The notes beneath the pieces were generated by a model that saw only the letters and a program-made list of their open reading frames with translations, did not search any database and was not told the origin of the DNA. The position numbers and the translations under genes were made by a program. A stretch of 64,000 bases of DNA from Bog-756 sp963830165. GTDB lineage: Bacteria > Actinomycetota > Acidimicrobiia > Acidimicrobiales > RAAP-2. The stretch lies in contig CAWHKZ010000003.1 of the NCBI GenBank assembly GCA_963830165.1, positions 248,001 through 312,000 on the forward strand, in the 5' to 3' direction. This document shows, piece by piece, positions 1-9,692 of this stretch. How positions within the stretch are numbered: position 1 is the first letter of the stretch; every line of letters begins with the position of its first letter.

Positions 1-3000
1 GACAGGACCAACCCGGCCAACGGCGGCCAGACGGCGTCGGGCACCACGAGCCCGATCACCGTGTCGGGTCTCACCGACGGCGACACCTACACCTTCTCGG
101 TGACGGCGACGAACTCCTCGGGGACCAGCCAGGCGTCGAGCGCCTCGTCCCCGGTGGAGCCCATCGGGCCACCGAACGCGCCGACGGGGCTGACCGCCAC
201 GTCGGGTGCCAACGCCCAGTCGGTGGTGTCCTTCTACCCGCCGGCCGTCGACAACGGCGCCACCGTCACGAGCCTCACGGTGACCGCCACCGACACGACC
301 ACACCGGCCCACGGCGGTGAGACCTGTACCTACGCCATCCCGACGCCGGTCCCCGAAGTCCCGTACTCGTGCACGGTGACCGGCCTGACCAACGGCGACA
401 GCTACACGTTCACCGCCACGGCCACCAACACCGCCGGCGCCTCCCCGGCCTCGGCCGCGTCGACCGCCATCGTGCCTGCGACCGTGCCCGGGGCCCCGAC
501 GGGCGTCACCGCAGCGTCGAACACGGCCGGCGGAGTCGTGGTGAGCTGGACGGCGCCCACGTCCAACGGCGGCGCGGCGATCACCAGCTACACGGCCAAG
601 CCCAGCTCCGGCTCGTCCACCTGCACGGCGACGGCGCCGGCCACCACCTGCACCATCACCGGCACCACGATCGGCACGTCGTACACGTACACGGTCACCG
701 CCACCAATGCCATCGGCACCTCGGCCGCCTCCACCGCCTCGGCCAGCGTCAAGACGACGTCGCTGCCCGCGGCGCCGACGGCTGTGTCGGGCACCGGCCA
801 GGCCGGCCAGGTGACGGTCTCCTTCACCGGGGACACCACGACGGCCACCGAGGGCGGTTCGACCATCACCGGGTACACCGCCACCGCCACCGACGTGACC
901 ACTCCGGCCAACGGTGGCCAGACGGCCACCGCCACGGCCAGCCCGATCGTGGTCACCGGCCTGACCAACGGCGACGAGTACACCTTCACCGTCCATGCCA
1001 CCACCGCCGTCGGCAACAGTCCCGAGAGCGCGGCGTCGGCGCAGGTCGTGCCCGGTTCGGTCCCGACGCCGCCGCTCGGCGCGACCGCGACCAACGTCTC
1101 GCCCGGCGGTAACGCCCAGGTGAGTTGGACCCCGCCGTCCAGCCCCGGCGGGACCATCGTCCAGTACACGGTCACGTCGTCGACCGGGTCGAAGACCTGC
1201 GTCTACACCGGTACCTTCGGCGTCGGCGAGACCGACACCTGCACCGTGACCGGGCTCACCATCGGCACCTCGTACACCTACACCGTGACCGCCACCAACC
1301 TGTCGGGCACGTCCTCCGCCTCGGCGCCCTCGAACGCCGTCGTCTCCACGACGGTGCCGAGCGCCCCGACCTCGCCGTCGGCCACCACCGGCAACCAGTC
1401 GGCCACCGTCTCCTTTACCGGTGACACCACGACGGCCACCGAGGGCGGCACGGCGATCACCGGCTACACGGTGACGGCGACCGACGTCACCAATCCGGCC
1501 AACGGCGGCCAGACGGCCACCGGATCGACCAGTCCGATCACCGTGACCGGACTCACCGACGGGGACAGCTACACGTTCACGGTGACGGCCACCAACGCCA
1601 ACGGCCCAGGCGCCGCCTCCGTGGCCACCGCCGCGGTCAACCCTGGCCGGCCCAGCGCGCCCTCCGCGGTCGTGGCCGCCGCCGACGCCTCGAGCCAGAC
1701 CACCCTGGACATCAGTTGGGCGGCGGCGACCAGTCCCGACGGCACCTCGCCGATCACCGGGTACACGGTGACCAACGCCTCGGGTGGCACCGTCGGCGCC
1801 TTCACCTGCACCACCACCGGCGCCACCTCCTGCAACGTCACCGGGCTGACCGCCAAGACCGCCTACACCTTCACGGTCACCGCCACCAACCAGTACGGGA
1901 CCTCGCCGGCCTCGGCGGCCTCCGCGTCACAGGACGCCGGCTACCCGGGTATCCCGACCGGCGTGACCGTGTCCCAGGTGTCACCGATCGGAGCCAACTC
2001 CTCGACCGCCTCGATCAGCGTCAGCTGGACCGTCCCGAACAACGGCGGATCGGCACTGACCACCGAGACGGCGACGTCGTCGTCCGGCTCCAAGACCTGC
2101 ACCGACACCACCCACCTGACCGCCGGTCAGACGGCGTCGTGCACGATGACCGGCCTCACCACCGGGACCAGCACCACGGTGTCCGTCAAGGCCACCAACG
2201 CCAACGGCTCCGGCACGGCCTCGGCCGCCTCGGCGGCCATCGTGCCCCAGACGCTCCCGGCCGCCCCGACGGCGGCCTCCGCAACCACCGGCAACGGCCA
2301 GGAGACGGTGACCTTCACCGGTGACACCACGGCCTCCACCGAAGGTGGCTCGGCGATCACCGGCTACACCGTGACCTCGACGCCGGGCAGCTTCACGTGC
2401 ACCACCACGACCACGTCGTGCACGGTCACCGGACTCACCGACGGCACCAGCTACACGTTCACGGTCACCGCCACCACGGCCGACGGCACCAGTGTCGCCT
2501 CGGCGGCCACGACGGCGCTGCACGCCGGCGCCCCGAACCCGCCGACCGGCGTGGTCTCCGGGGCCGACGCCACGAGCCAGACCACCCTGGACGTCAGCTG
2601 GACGGCGGCGACCAGCCCCGACGGGACCTCGCCGATCACCGGATACACGGTGACCTCGAGCCCGGGCGGCTTCACCTGCAGCACGGGTACGACCAGCTGC
2701 AACGTGACCGGCCTCACGGCCAAGACGGCCTACACCTTCACGGTCACCGCCACCAACCAGTACGGCACGTCGGCCGCCTCGGCCGCCTCGACGTCCGAGG
2801 ACGCCGGCTACCCGGGTATCCCGGCCGGCGCCCATGCGGCGCTCGCGGCCGTGGCCAATGCCTCGACCGGACAGGTCACCGTGTCCTGGACCGTGCCGAA
2901 CAACGGCGGCTCGGCCCTCACCAGCCAGACGGCCACCTCGTCGTCCGGCTCCAAGACCTGCACCGACAACACCGACGTCACCGCCGGGCAGACCGCCCAC

Positions 3001-5817
3001 TGCACGGTGACGGGCCTGACCAACGGCACGGCCTACACCTTCACGGTCAAGGACGTGAACGCCAACGGCACCGGTACGGCGTCCGCAAGCTCGAACTCGA
3101 TCACCGTCGAGACCGAGCCCCTGGCTCCGACGATCGGTGCGGCCACCGCCGGCAACCACAGTGCCACGGTGGCCTTCACGGCCCCGTCGACCACCAACTC
3201 GGGGACGATCAGCTCCTACACGGTGACGGCGACCGACTCCACCACTCCCGCCAACGGGGGCGAGACGGCCAGCGGCGCATCGAGCCCCGTGACGGTCACC
3301 GGACTCACCAACGGGGACACCTACACCTTCAGCGTGACCGCCACCGGAAGCGACGGCACGGGACCGACCTCGGCCGCCTCGGGGTCGGCGACCCCGTCGA
3401 CCGTGCCCGACGCCCCGACCGGCGTCACGGCCACGGCCGGCGACCTGTCGGCCACGGTCTCCTGGACGGCACCGTCCAATGAGGGCTCGGCCATCACCGG
3501 CTACACGGTGAGCGACGGACAGGGCGACACCTGCTCGACGAGCTCGACCTCGTGCACGGTCACCGGCCTCAGCTCGCAGGCGAGCTACACCTTCACGGTC
3601 ACCGCCACCAATGCGGACGGCACCGGTGCGGCCTCCGGCGCATCCAACACCGTGCAGCCGACGGCGGCACCCGACGCCCCGACCGGCGTCACGGCCGCCG
3701 CCGGCGACCGGTCGGCCACCGTCTCGTGGACGGCCGCCGGCGACGAGGGCTCACCCGTCACGGGCTACACCGTGACCGACGGGTCCGGCGACACGTGCTC
3801 GACCCCTGACGGTTCGACGACCAGCTGCACGGTCACCGGTCTCACCAACGGCACGGCCTACACCTTCACGGTGACCGCCACCAACGCGGACGGCACCGGT
3901 GCCGCATCGGTCGCGTCCAACAGCGTCACCCCCTCCACGGTGCCCGACGCACCGACCGGCGTGATCGCCCAGGCCGCCAGTGAGGGTGCCCAGGTCTCCT
4001 GGACGGCACCGTCCGACGAGGGCTCGGCCATCACCGGCTACACGGTGAGCGACGGACTGGGTGACAGCTGCACCACCCCCGACGGATCGACCACCGTCTG
4101 CGCGGTGTCGGGCCTGACCAATGGCGACAGCTACACCTTCACGGTGACGGCCACCAATGCCGACGGCACGGGCGCGGCCTCGCTCGCCTCCAACCCGGTC
4201 ACTCCGGAATCGGTTCCCGACGCCCCGACGGGTCTCGTGGCCACGGCCGGCGACCAGTCCGCCAGCCTGACCTGGGCGGCCCCCTCGGACGAAGGCTCAG
4301 CCATCACCGGGTACACGGTGAGCGACGGCGTGGGTGACACCTGCACCTCGGCATCCGCCACCTGCACCGTCACCGGCCTGACCAACGGCACGGCCTACAG
4401 CTTCACCGTCACGGCCACCAACGCCAACGGCACCGGGCCTTCCTCGGTCGCCTCCACCAGCGTCACGCCCTCCACCGTGCCCGACGCCCCGACCGGGGTG
4501 GTGGCCTCGGCGGGCGACCGGTCCGTCTCCGTCTCCTGGTCGGCGTCGGACGACGAGGGCTCGGCGGTGACCGGCTACACGGTGAGCGACGGGGTGGGTG
4601 ACACGTGCACGGGTAGCGACCCGACCGACTCGTGCACCGTCACCGGCCTGACCAACGGCACGGCCTACAGCTTCACCGTCACGGCCACCAACGCCAACGG
4701 CACCGGGCCTTCCTCGGTCGCCTCCCCCGGCGTGACGCCCTCGACGGTGCCCGATGCACCGACGGGGGTCGTGGCCACGGCGGGCAACCGCTCGGCGATC
4801 GTCTCCTGGACGGCGGCCGGCGACGAGGGGTCGACCATCACCGGCTACACGGTAAGTGACGGTGTGGGTGACACGTGCTCGACGTCGGGTACCACCTGCA
4901 CCGTGACCGGCCTCACCAACGGTACGGCCTACAGCTTCACCGTCACGGCCACCAGTGCCGACGGCACCGGTTCGGCCTCTGCCGCCTCCACCGGCGTGAC
5001 GCCCTCGACGGTGCCCGACGCCCCGACGGGGGTCGTGGCCACGGCGGGCGACACCACGGCCACCGTCACCTGGAATCCGGCCGCCGACGAGGGCTCGCCC
5101 GTCACCGGCTACGTGGTGACGGCGTCGAACTCCAACCCGCCCAAGACGTGCGCCACGACCGCGGCCACCACGTGCACGATCGCGGGCCTGTCCGACGGAG
5201 CCAGCTACACCTTCACCGTCACGGCCACCAACGCCGACGGCACCGGTGGGACCTCGGCCCCGTCGGCCGCCGTGGTCCCGACGTCCAACACGGCCACCAT
5301 CACGTCGGGTGACTCCGACACGGTGGCCCTGGGCAAGGCGGTCAAGTTCGGGGTGACCTCCTCGGGCACCCCGTCGGCCACCGTCTCGGCCACCGGGCTG
5401 CCGGCCGGGGTGACGCTCAAGCCCGCCAAGGGGGGCAAGGCCACGCTCGAGGGCAAGCCCGTCGGCGGTGCGGGGATCTACACCTTCACCCTCACGGCCG
5501 ACAACGGCACGGGCCCGGGCAGCAGCCAGACCTTCACCCTGACGGTCTTCGGCATCACCTCGCCGGACGCCGCCACCTTCACGGCCGGCACCCACGGGTC
5601 GTTCACCATCGCCACCACGCCGGTCCTCGGTGGCTCGACGGTGTCGGTCACCCTACGGCCCAAGCTGTCCGGCCTCACCGCCACGGCGGGGCCCGACGGC
5701 ACGGCCACCCTGTCGGGCACGCCGGCCGCCGGCGACAAGACGGCCGTGGTCACGGTCAAGGCCACCGACGGGCCGCTCACCGTGACCCAACGGCTCACGG
5801 TCACGATCGACAGCTGA
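1..5817 (+). CDS. Giant secreted fibronectin type III repeat protein (5' truncated by window)
   Basis: The frame is open from base 1, so the true start lies upstream. About 1,938 residues are visible: one partial and 18 full fibronectin type III repeats of about 85-95 residues, each beginning with a PxAPTG-like linker and carrying the GYTVT and GLTNGTAYTFTVTATN strands. Two putative Ig-like (He_PIG-type) domains follow at about residues 1760-1930. No membrane anchor or sorting motif is seen at the C-terminus, which ends in TIDS. Most repeats carry a pair of cysteines (about 8-25 residues apart); the others lack both. Repeats between 4.2 and 5.0 kb are nearly identical at DNA level, implying recent expansion. 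Likely role is an extracellular adhesin or surface-layer-like structural protein. That is inference; no catalytic domain is visible. Confidence 0.85.
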   Translation, partial: DRTNPANGGQTASGTTSPITVSGLTDGDTYTFSVTATNSSGTSQASSASSPVEPIGPPNAPTGLTATSGANAQSVVSFYPPAVDNGATVTSLTVTATDTTTPAHGGETCTYAIPTPVPEVPYSCTVTGLTNGDSYTFTATATNTAGASPASAASTAIVPATVPGAPTGVTAASNTAGGVVVSWTAPTSNGGAAITSYTAKPSSGSSTCTATAPATTCTITGTTIGTSYTYTVTATNAIGTSAASTASASVKTTSLPAAPTAVSGTGQAGQVTVSFTGDTTTATEGGSTITGYTATATDVTTPANGGQTATATASPIVVTGLTNGDEYTFTVHATTAVGNSPESAASAQVVPGSVPTPPLGATATNVSPGGNAQVSWTPPSSPGGTIVQYTVTSSTGSKTCVYTGTFGVGETDTCTVTGLTIGTSYTYTVTATNLSGTSSASAPSNAVVSTTVPSAPTSPSATTGNQSATVSFTGDTTTATEGGTAITGYTVTATDVTNPANGGQTATGSTSPITVTGLTDGDSYTFTVTATNANGPGAASVATAAVNPGRPSAPSAVVAAADASSQTTLDISWAAATSPDGTSPITGYTVTNASGGTVGAFTCTTTGATSCNVTGLTAKTAYTFTVTATNQYGTSPASAASASQDAGYPGIPTGVTVSQVSPIGANSSTASISVSWTVPNNGGSALTTETATSSSGSKTCTDTTHLTAGQTASCTMTGLTTGTSTTVSVKATNANGSGTASAASAAIVPQTLPAAPTAASATTGNGQETVTFTGDTTASTEGGSAITGYTVTSTPGSFTCTTTTTSCTVTGLTDGTSYTFTVTATTADGTSVASAATTALHAGAPNPPTGVVSGADATSQTTLDVSWTAATSPDGTSPITGYTVTSSPGGFTCSTGTTSCNVTGLTAKTAYTFTVTATNQYGTSAASAASTSEDAGYPGIPAGAHAALAAVANASTGQVTVSWTVPNNGGSALTSQTATSSSGSKTCTDNTDVTAGQTAHCTVTGLTNGTAYTFTVKDVNANGTGTASASSNSITVETEPLAPTIGAATAGNHSATVAFTAPSTTNSGTISSYTVTATDSTTPANGGETASGASSPVTVTGLTNGDTYTFSVTATGSDGTGPTSAASGSATPSTVPDAPTGVTATAGDLSATVSWTAPSNEGSAITGYTVSDGQGDTCSTSSTSCTVTGLSSQASYTFTVTATNADGTGAASGASNTVQPTAAPDAPTGVTAAAGDRSATVSWTAAGDEGSPVTGYTVTDGSGDTCSTPDGSTTSCTVTGLTNGTAYTFTVTATNADGTGAASVASNSVTPSTVPDAPTGVIAQAASEGAQVSWTAPSDEGSAITGYTVSDGLGDSCTTPDGSTTVCAVSGLTNGDSYTFTVTATNADGTGAASLASNPVTPESVPDAPTGLVATAGDQSASLTWAAPSDEGSAITGYTVSDGVGDTCTSASATCTVTGLTNGTAYSFTVTATNANGTGPSSVASTSVTPSTVPDAPTGVVASAGDRSVSVSWSASDDEGSAVTGYTVSDGVGDTCTGSDPTDSCTVTGLTNGTAYSFTVTATNANGTGPSSVASPGVTPSTVPDAPTGVVATAGNRSAIVSWTAAGDEGSTITGYTVSDGVGDTCSTSGTTCTVTGLTNGTAYSFTVTATSADGTGSASAASTGVTPSTVPDAPTGVVATAGDTTATVTWNPAADEGSPVTGYVVTASNSNPPKTCATTAATTCTIAGLSDGASYTFTVTATNADGTGGTSAPSAAVVPTSNTATITSGDSDTVALGKAVKFGVTSSGTPSATVSATGLPAGVTLKPAKGGKATLEGKPVGGAGIYTFTLTADNGTGPGSSQTFTLTVFGITSPDAATFTAGTHGSFTIATTPVLGGSTVSVTLRPKLSGLTATAGPDGTATLSGTPAAGDKTAVVTVKATDGPLTVTQRLTVTIDS

Positions 5818-5836
5818 CACCGGTAGTCACCCTGCC

Positions 5837-5870
5837 ACGCGATCCGGGGCCGTCAGGCCCCGGATCGCGT
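5837..5870. terminator. Bidirectional hairpin terminator
   Basis: A perfect 15-bp stem (5837-5851 with 5856-5870) closes on a GTCA tetraloop. It lies between the convergent fibronectin-repeat gene and tag. There is no long U-tract, as is common in high-GC actinomycetes. Confidence 0.75.
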
Positions 5871-5889
5871 TCGGCATCCACGCCCGGGA

Positions 5890-6459
5890 TCACCCCGTCG
5901 CCAGCTCGGTGTAGCGGAAGCAGTCCGGTTGGTGGTCGTTCACCAGCCCGGCAGCCTGCATCAGCGAGTAGCACGTGGTCGGACCGACGAAGCGGAAGCC
6001 CAGGCGCTTCAGCTCCCGGCTGAGGGCGGCGGCCTCGGGCGTCGACGCCGGGAGCGGACCGCCGGAGGACCAGTCGCGTGTCCGGGTCCGCCCGTCGACG
6101 GCAGTCCAGAGGACCTCGTCGAGGCTGCGGCCCGCCTGCTGCAGGGCGACCACCGCGGCGGCGTTCGACACCGTCGACTCGATCTTGCCGCGATGGCGGA
6201 TGACGCCCGGGTCGTCGAGCAGGCGGGACACGTCGTCGGTGGTGAACCGGGCCACCGCGGACGGGTCGAACCCGGCGAAGGCGGCGCGGTAGCCGGCGCG
6301 CCGACGGAGCACGATCAGCCAGCTGAGGCCGGCCTGGGCGCCTTCCAGGGTCAGGAGCTCGAAGAGCCGGGTGTCGTCGTGGACGGGCACGCCCCATTCG
6401 TCGTCGTGGTACGCCCGCAGCTCGTCGTGTTCCGCCCAGCCGCACCTGGTCACCGTCAT
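5890..6459 (-). CDS. tag: DNA-3-methyladenine glycosylase I
   Basis: The 189-residue protein matches the Tag family along its whole length: N-terminal CGWAEHDELRAYHDDEWG, the LTLEGAQAGLSW segment, and a C-terminal GFRFVGPTTCYSLMQAAG with a downstream Asp-His-containing tail. Tag excises 3-methyladenine from alkylated DNA as the first step of base excision repair, in the cytoplasm. The family's zinc site uses Cys and His near the N-terminus and C-terminus; C6 and H11 are present, and the NDHQPDC end supplies the others. The gene stands alone and converges on the preceding gene. The ATG start has only a weak GGTGGG ribosome site. Confidence 0.93.
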   Translation of the reverse strand: MTVTRCGWAEHDELRAYHDDEWGVPVHDDTRLFELLTLEGAQAGLSWLIVLRRRAGYRAAFAGFDPSAVARFTTDDVSRLLDDPGVIRHRGKIESTVSNAAAVVALQQAGRSLDEVLWTAVDGRTRTRDWSSGGPLPASTPEAAALSRELKRLGFRFVGPTTCYSLMQAAGLVNDHQPDCFRYTELATG

Positions 6460-6498
6460 CGTCCCACCACCGTCGTCGCCCCCGTCTCGAACCGACCC

Positions 6499-6515
6499 AC
6501 CATCCGTCGGATGGT
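6499..6515. promoter_or_regulatory. 17-bp perfect palindrome upstream of the first CocE-like gene
   Basis: ACCATCCG-T-CGGATGGT is a perfect odd palindrome in the tag/cocE-like divergent intergenic region, 80 bp before the hydrolase start. It may be a repressor site or a small hairpin; nothing in the sequence identifies the binding protein. Confidence 0.4.
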
Positions 6516-6594
6516 ACCGGGGCGCCCGGAGGTGGCAGGATCATGAGAGGTGGCGGGGATGCCATCGAACCGAGGGGATCGTAGGGGGAGTCTC

Positions 6595-9039
6595 GTGCGC
6601 ACCGTGCATCGTCGTCTGTCCGTCCGGCTGGCCGTGTCCGCCGTCACCGTGGCCGTACTGGCCCTCGGGCCCGCCCTCGTCGCCTCCGTACCACCGGCCG
6701 GTGCCGTCGGCCCGCACGACCTGCAGTTCGACGGGTCGGTGGACGAGGCGTGGCTGACCGGGGCGGGGCCCGGCGACTCGATCACCCTCCTGCAGAACGG
6801 CGACCCGGTCGACGTCGCCGGCAATCCCGGTACCGCCGATTCGCTGGGGTCGCTGATCATCCGGGACCTGACCCCGGGTGCGGGGTACGCGTGGGACGAC
6901 ACCACGAGCGACCAGACGACGTCCACCTTCGCCGTGCTCGCACCGGGGGCCGACCCGCCCACCGACTCGGCGCTCTACACCGACCAGCCCATGCACCAGG
7001 GGCTCAACTACATCACCATGCGCGACGGCATCCAGCTGGCCGCCACCGTGCGCTACCCCTACGGCGGTACGTGCAGCGCGACCGCCCCGTGCCCGACCGT
7101 CATCGAGTACTCGGGATACGACACGGCCGGGCCCACCGACCCCATCCCGAGCCTGCTGTCCGAGGCCACCGGTACCCCGTGCACGGGGTGTGGTGACACC
7201 GACCTGCTGCCCGACAGCGCCACCGACGTCGGCGCCGTGCTGGCCCGGGTGTCGGGGTTCGCCACGGTCAGCCTCCAGATGCGCGGCACGGGATGTTCCG
7301 GCGGCGCCTACGACCTGTTCGGGTACCCGACCGACTACGACGCCTACGACGCCATCGAGATCGTGGCCCACCAGGACTGGGTGGCGAACCACAAGGTCGG
7401 CATGGTGGGCATCAGCTACTCGGGACTGTCGCAACTGCCGGCCGCCGGCACCGACCCCCCCGATCTGGCCGCCATCGCCCCGATGAGCCCCACGGACGAC
7501 CTGTTCTCCACCGGCTACCCCGGCGGGATCTACAACGACGGCTTCGCCGCCAGCTGGACCGACGACCGCATCGACGATGCCATGCCCGCCGCCACCCTGG
7601 TCGACGGGTCGCTCGCCCCGCTGGCGTCGACGCCCGTGGCGAACGTGGGCCAGCCCTGGGTCTACTACGAGATCGACGCCGAGCTGGCCGCCTCGGGCGG
7701 GGCGTCCTCGACGTGCCTGGCCAACCAGGCCCTCCACGGCCAGTCCGACAGCCTGGAGTCGTTGATCGGTCCGCAGCTGGTCGCCCCGGGCACCGGCGCC
7801 GGCCGCGACCCGTCGCTGTTCGACGAGCGCTCGATGGACGCATGGGCGTCGAAGATCACGGTGCCGGTGTTCATCGCCGGGGCCATGCAGGACGAGGAGA
7901 CCGGTCCCCAGTGGCCGGCTCTCCTGTCGGCCCTGCCGGCGACGACCCCGGTGTACGCCAATCTCGTGAACGGGAACCACATCGACTCCACCGACCCCCA
8001 GATCATCAGCCGGTGGCTCGAGTTCCTCGACATCTACGTCGCCGACAAGGTGCCCACCCCGGCGACCCCGCTCGAGAGTCTCGTGCTCGACGACTTCACC
8101 AGCTTCGCCTCGGGGACCACGGCCCAGGCGCCACTTCCCGCCGTCCGCTTCACCGCGGCCAAGACGCTGGCCGAGGCACGCCACGAGTTCTCCCGCCAGA
8201 CGCCGAGGGTGGAGGTGCTGTTCGACAACGGCGCGGGGGCGGCGGGGGCGGGCGACCCGCAGTCCACGTACACCGCCGGCTTCAACCAGTGGCCGCCGGC
8301 CGGCCACGTGGAGAACTGGTGGCTCGGCACCGAAGGCGACCTGTCGACCGGGGGGCTCCACCAGAAAACCGAGGGCAGCGCCGGCCTGCGGCTGGACCCG
8401 AGCGTGCGACCGGCCACCAGCCTGCCCGCCAGCGGCAACGCCTGGGCCGCCGACCCCGGATGGGACTGGACGCCGGTGCCCGCCCAGTACGGGCTGGGCT
8501 TCCAGACGGCGCCGTTCGCCAGCGACACCACCATCGTGGGACCGGCCACCCTCGACCTGTGGGTGGCCTCGGCCTCGCCGGTCGTCGACCTGCAGGCGAC
8601 CATCACCGAGGTGCGCCCGGGTGCCGGCCAGGAGGAGTACGTGACGTCGGGGTTCCTGCGCAGCTCGAACCAGGTCGACCTGCCCCAGTCGACGCCCCTC
8701 TTCACGGTGCCGAGCTACCTGGGATCCGACGCCGAGTCGCTGACGCCCACCGCCTACTCGTTGCTCAAGATCCCGATCGACCCGATCGTGCACACGTTCC
8801 GGGTCGGCACCGAGCTCCGGATCGTCCTGTCGGCCCCCGGCGGTGACCGCCCCTCGTGGGCGTTCGACACGGTCGACGACGGCAGCCAGACGGCCTCGGT
8901 GGCCTTCGGTGGCCCCGTGGCCTCGAAGCTGGTCGTGAACGTGGTCCACGGCGTGGACGCCACCTCGACGCTGCCCGCCTGCGGGTCGCTGCGGGGCGAG
9001 CCCTGCCGGGCCTACGTGCCCGAGGGCAACCAGGCCTGA
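6595..9039 (+). CDS. Secreted CocE/NonD-family hydrolase (X-Pro dipeptidyl-peptidase S15 fold), copy 1
   Basis: This is an exported alpha/beta hydrolase with a signal peptide (RRLSVRLAVSAVTVAVLALG... ending near AGA), a short Ig-like N-terminal segment (about residues 40-110), the catalytic domain, and a C-terminal jelly roll typical of PepX_C. The nucleophile elbow reads GISYSGLSQ. A candidate acid is in IAGAMQDEETG and a candidate His in NGNHIDS. Family members cleave X-Pro peptides or hydrolyse esters and acyl amides, so the substrate is not predictable. I chose the GTG at 6595 because AGGGGGAG sits 4 nt upstream and the paralogue has the same arrangement; GTG 6550 and ATG 6559 are in-frame alternatives. 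It is a close paralogue of the gene at 10592. Confidence 0.85.
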   Translation: MRTVHRRLSVRLAVSAVTVAVLALGPALVASVPPAGAVGPHDLQFDGSVDEAWLTGAGPGDSITLLQNGDPVDVAGNPGTADSLGSLIIRDLTPGAGYAWDDTTSDQTTSTFAVLAPGADPPTDSALYTDQPMHQGLNYITMRDGIQLAATVRYPYGGTCSATAPCPTVIEYSGYDTAGPTDPIPSLLSEATGTPCTGCGDTDLLPDSATDVGAVLARVSGFATVSLQMRGTGCSGGAYDLFGYPTDYDAYDAIEIVAHQDWVANHKVGMVGISYSGLSQLPAAGTDPPDLAAIAPMSPTDDLFSTGYPGGIYNDGFAASWTDDRIDDAMPAATLVDGSLAPLASTPVANVGQPWVYYEIDAELAASGGASSTCLANQALHGQSDSLESLIGPQLVAPGTGAGRDPSLFDERSMDAWASKITVPVFIAGAMQDEETGPQWPALLSALPATTPVYANLVNGNHIDSTDPQIISRWLEFLDIYVADKVPTPATPLESLVLDDFTSFASGTTAQAPLPAVRFTAAKTLAEARHEFSRQTPRVEVLFDNGAGAAGAGDPQSTYTAGFNQWPPAGHVENWWLGTEGDLSTGGLHQKTEGSAGLRLDPSVRPATSLPASGNAWAADPGWDWTPVPAQYGLGFQTAPFASDTTIVGPATLDLWVASASPVVDLQATITEVRPGAGQEEYVTSGFLRSSNQVDLPQSTPLFTVPSYLGSDAESLTPTAYSLLKIPIDPIVHTFRVGTELRIVLSAPGGDRPSWAFDTVDDGSQTASVAFGGPVASKLVVNVVHGVDATSTLPACGSLRGEPCRAYVPEGNQA

Positions 9040-9055
9040 CCGGGGGCCCGACCGG

Positions 9056-9691
9056 TCAGCACCGGCCCGCCAGCACCTCGGTGCCATTGCCGTCCAGGTC
9101 GGCGAGGGCGCCGGTGCGCCCGGACATGGCGAGGATCATCGACAGCAGGGGGCCGGTGACCTCGGGCCCGTCGCCATGGGTCCAGTCGACGTCGATGGCC
9201 CGCAACCGGAGCCCGTCCACGCGTCGTTTGGCCCCCAGGAGGACGTTCGTCTTCACGTAGTTGTCGGCCACCGCCACCAGCGAGTCGGCGGGTACCTCGT
9301 GGTCGATCCCGAGCGGCCGACGGATGTCCGCCCCGTGGACCAGGATCTCGCCCAGCATGACCACGACGGGCGCGGGCGGATGGTTGGTCGTGGTCGTGCG
9401 GGCCCGCAACCGACGGACCAGCTGCTCGGGCGGGACCTCGGCGAGGCGCTGGGCCGCACGGTCGGCGAACACGTCGAACCGGAACCCGGCCAGGAGGAAC
9501 TCCTTGGCGAAGTTGGGGTAGGTCTGCTCGGCGGCGGCCAGGATGTGCCCGGCGGCGGCGTGGACCGTCCATCCGGTGCACCAGGAGGCGGCAGCCCACT
9601 GCTCCGGGGTCAACGTCTCCCAGGTGTCGGCCATGGCCGACCGTTCGGCATGGATGTGGTCCCAGGTCGCGGTGGTCGTCACCTGGTGCAC
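9056..9691 (-). CDS. Maleylpyruvate isomerase / mycothiol-dependent (DinB-like) family protein
   Basis: A 211-residue helical-bundle protein of the TIGR03083/MDMPI type. The N-terminal WDHIHAERSAMADTWETLTPEQWAAASWCTGWTVHAAAGH resembles the family's LAxxLxxLsxeqW-x-x-S-W-x-V-D-H pattern. The central GEILVHGADIRRPLG is the second family signature, with its HGxDIRRPLG motif. Members are mycothiol-dependent isomerases or uncharacterised metal-binding thiol enzymes. It is the third gene of an arsR-SRPBCC operon; its GTG start lies 1 nt after the SRPBCC stop, so translation is coupled. The function is inferred from family only. Confidence 0.8.
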   Translation of the reverse strand: MHQVTTTATWDHIHAERSAMADTWETLTPEQWAAASWCTGWTVHAAAGHILAAAEQTYPNFAKEFLLAGFRFDVFADRAAQRLAEVPPEQLVRRLRARTTTTNHPPAPVVVMLGEILVHGADIRRPLGIDHEVPADSLVAVADNYVKTNVLLGAKRRVDGLRLRAIDVDWTHGDGPEVTGPLLSMILAMSGRTGALADLDGNGTEVLAGRC

Positions 9692-9692
9692 C

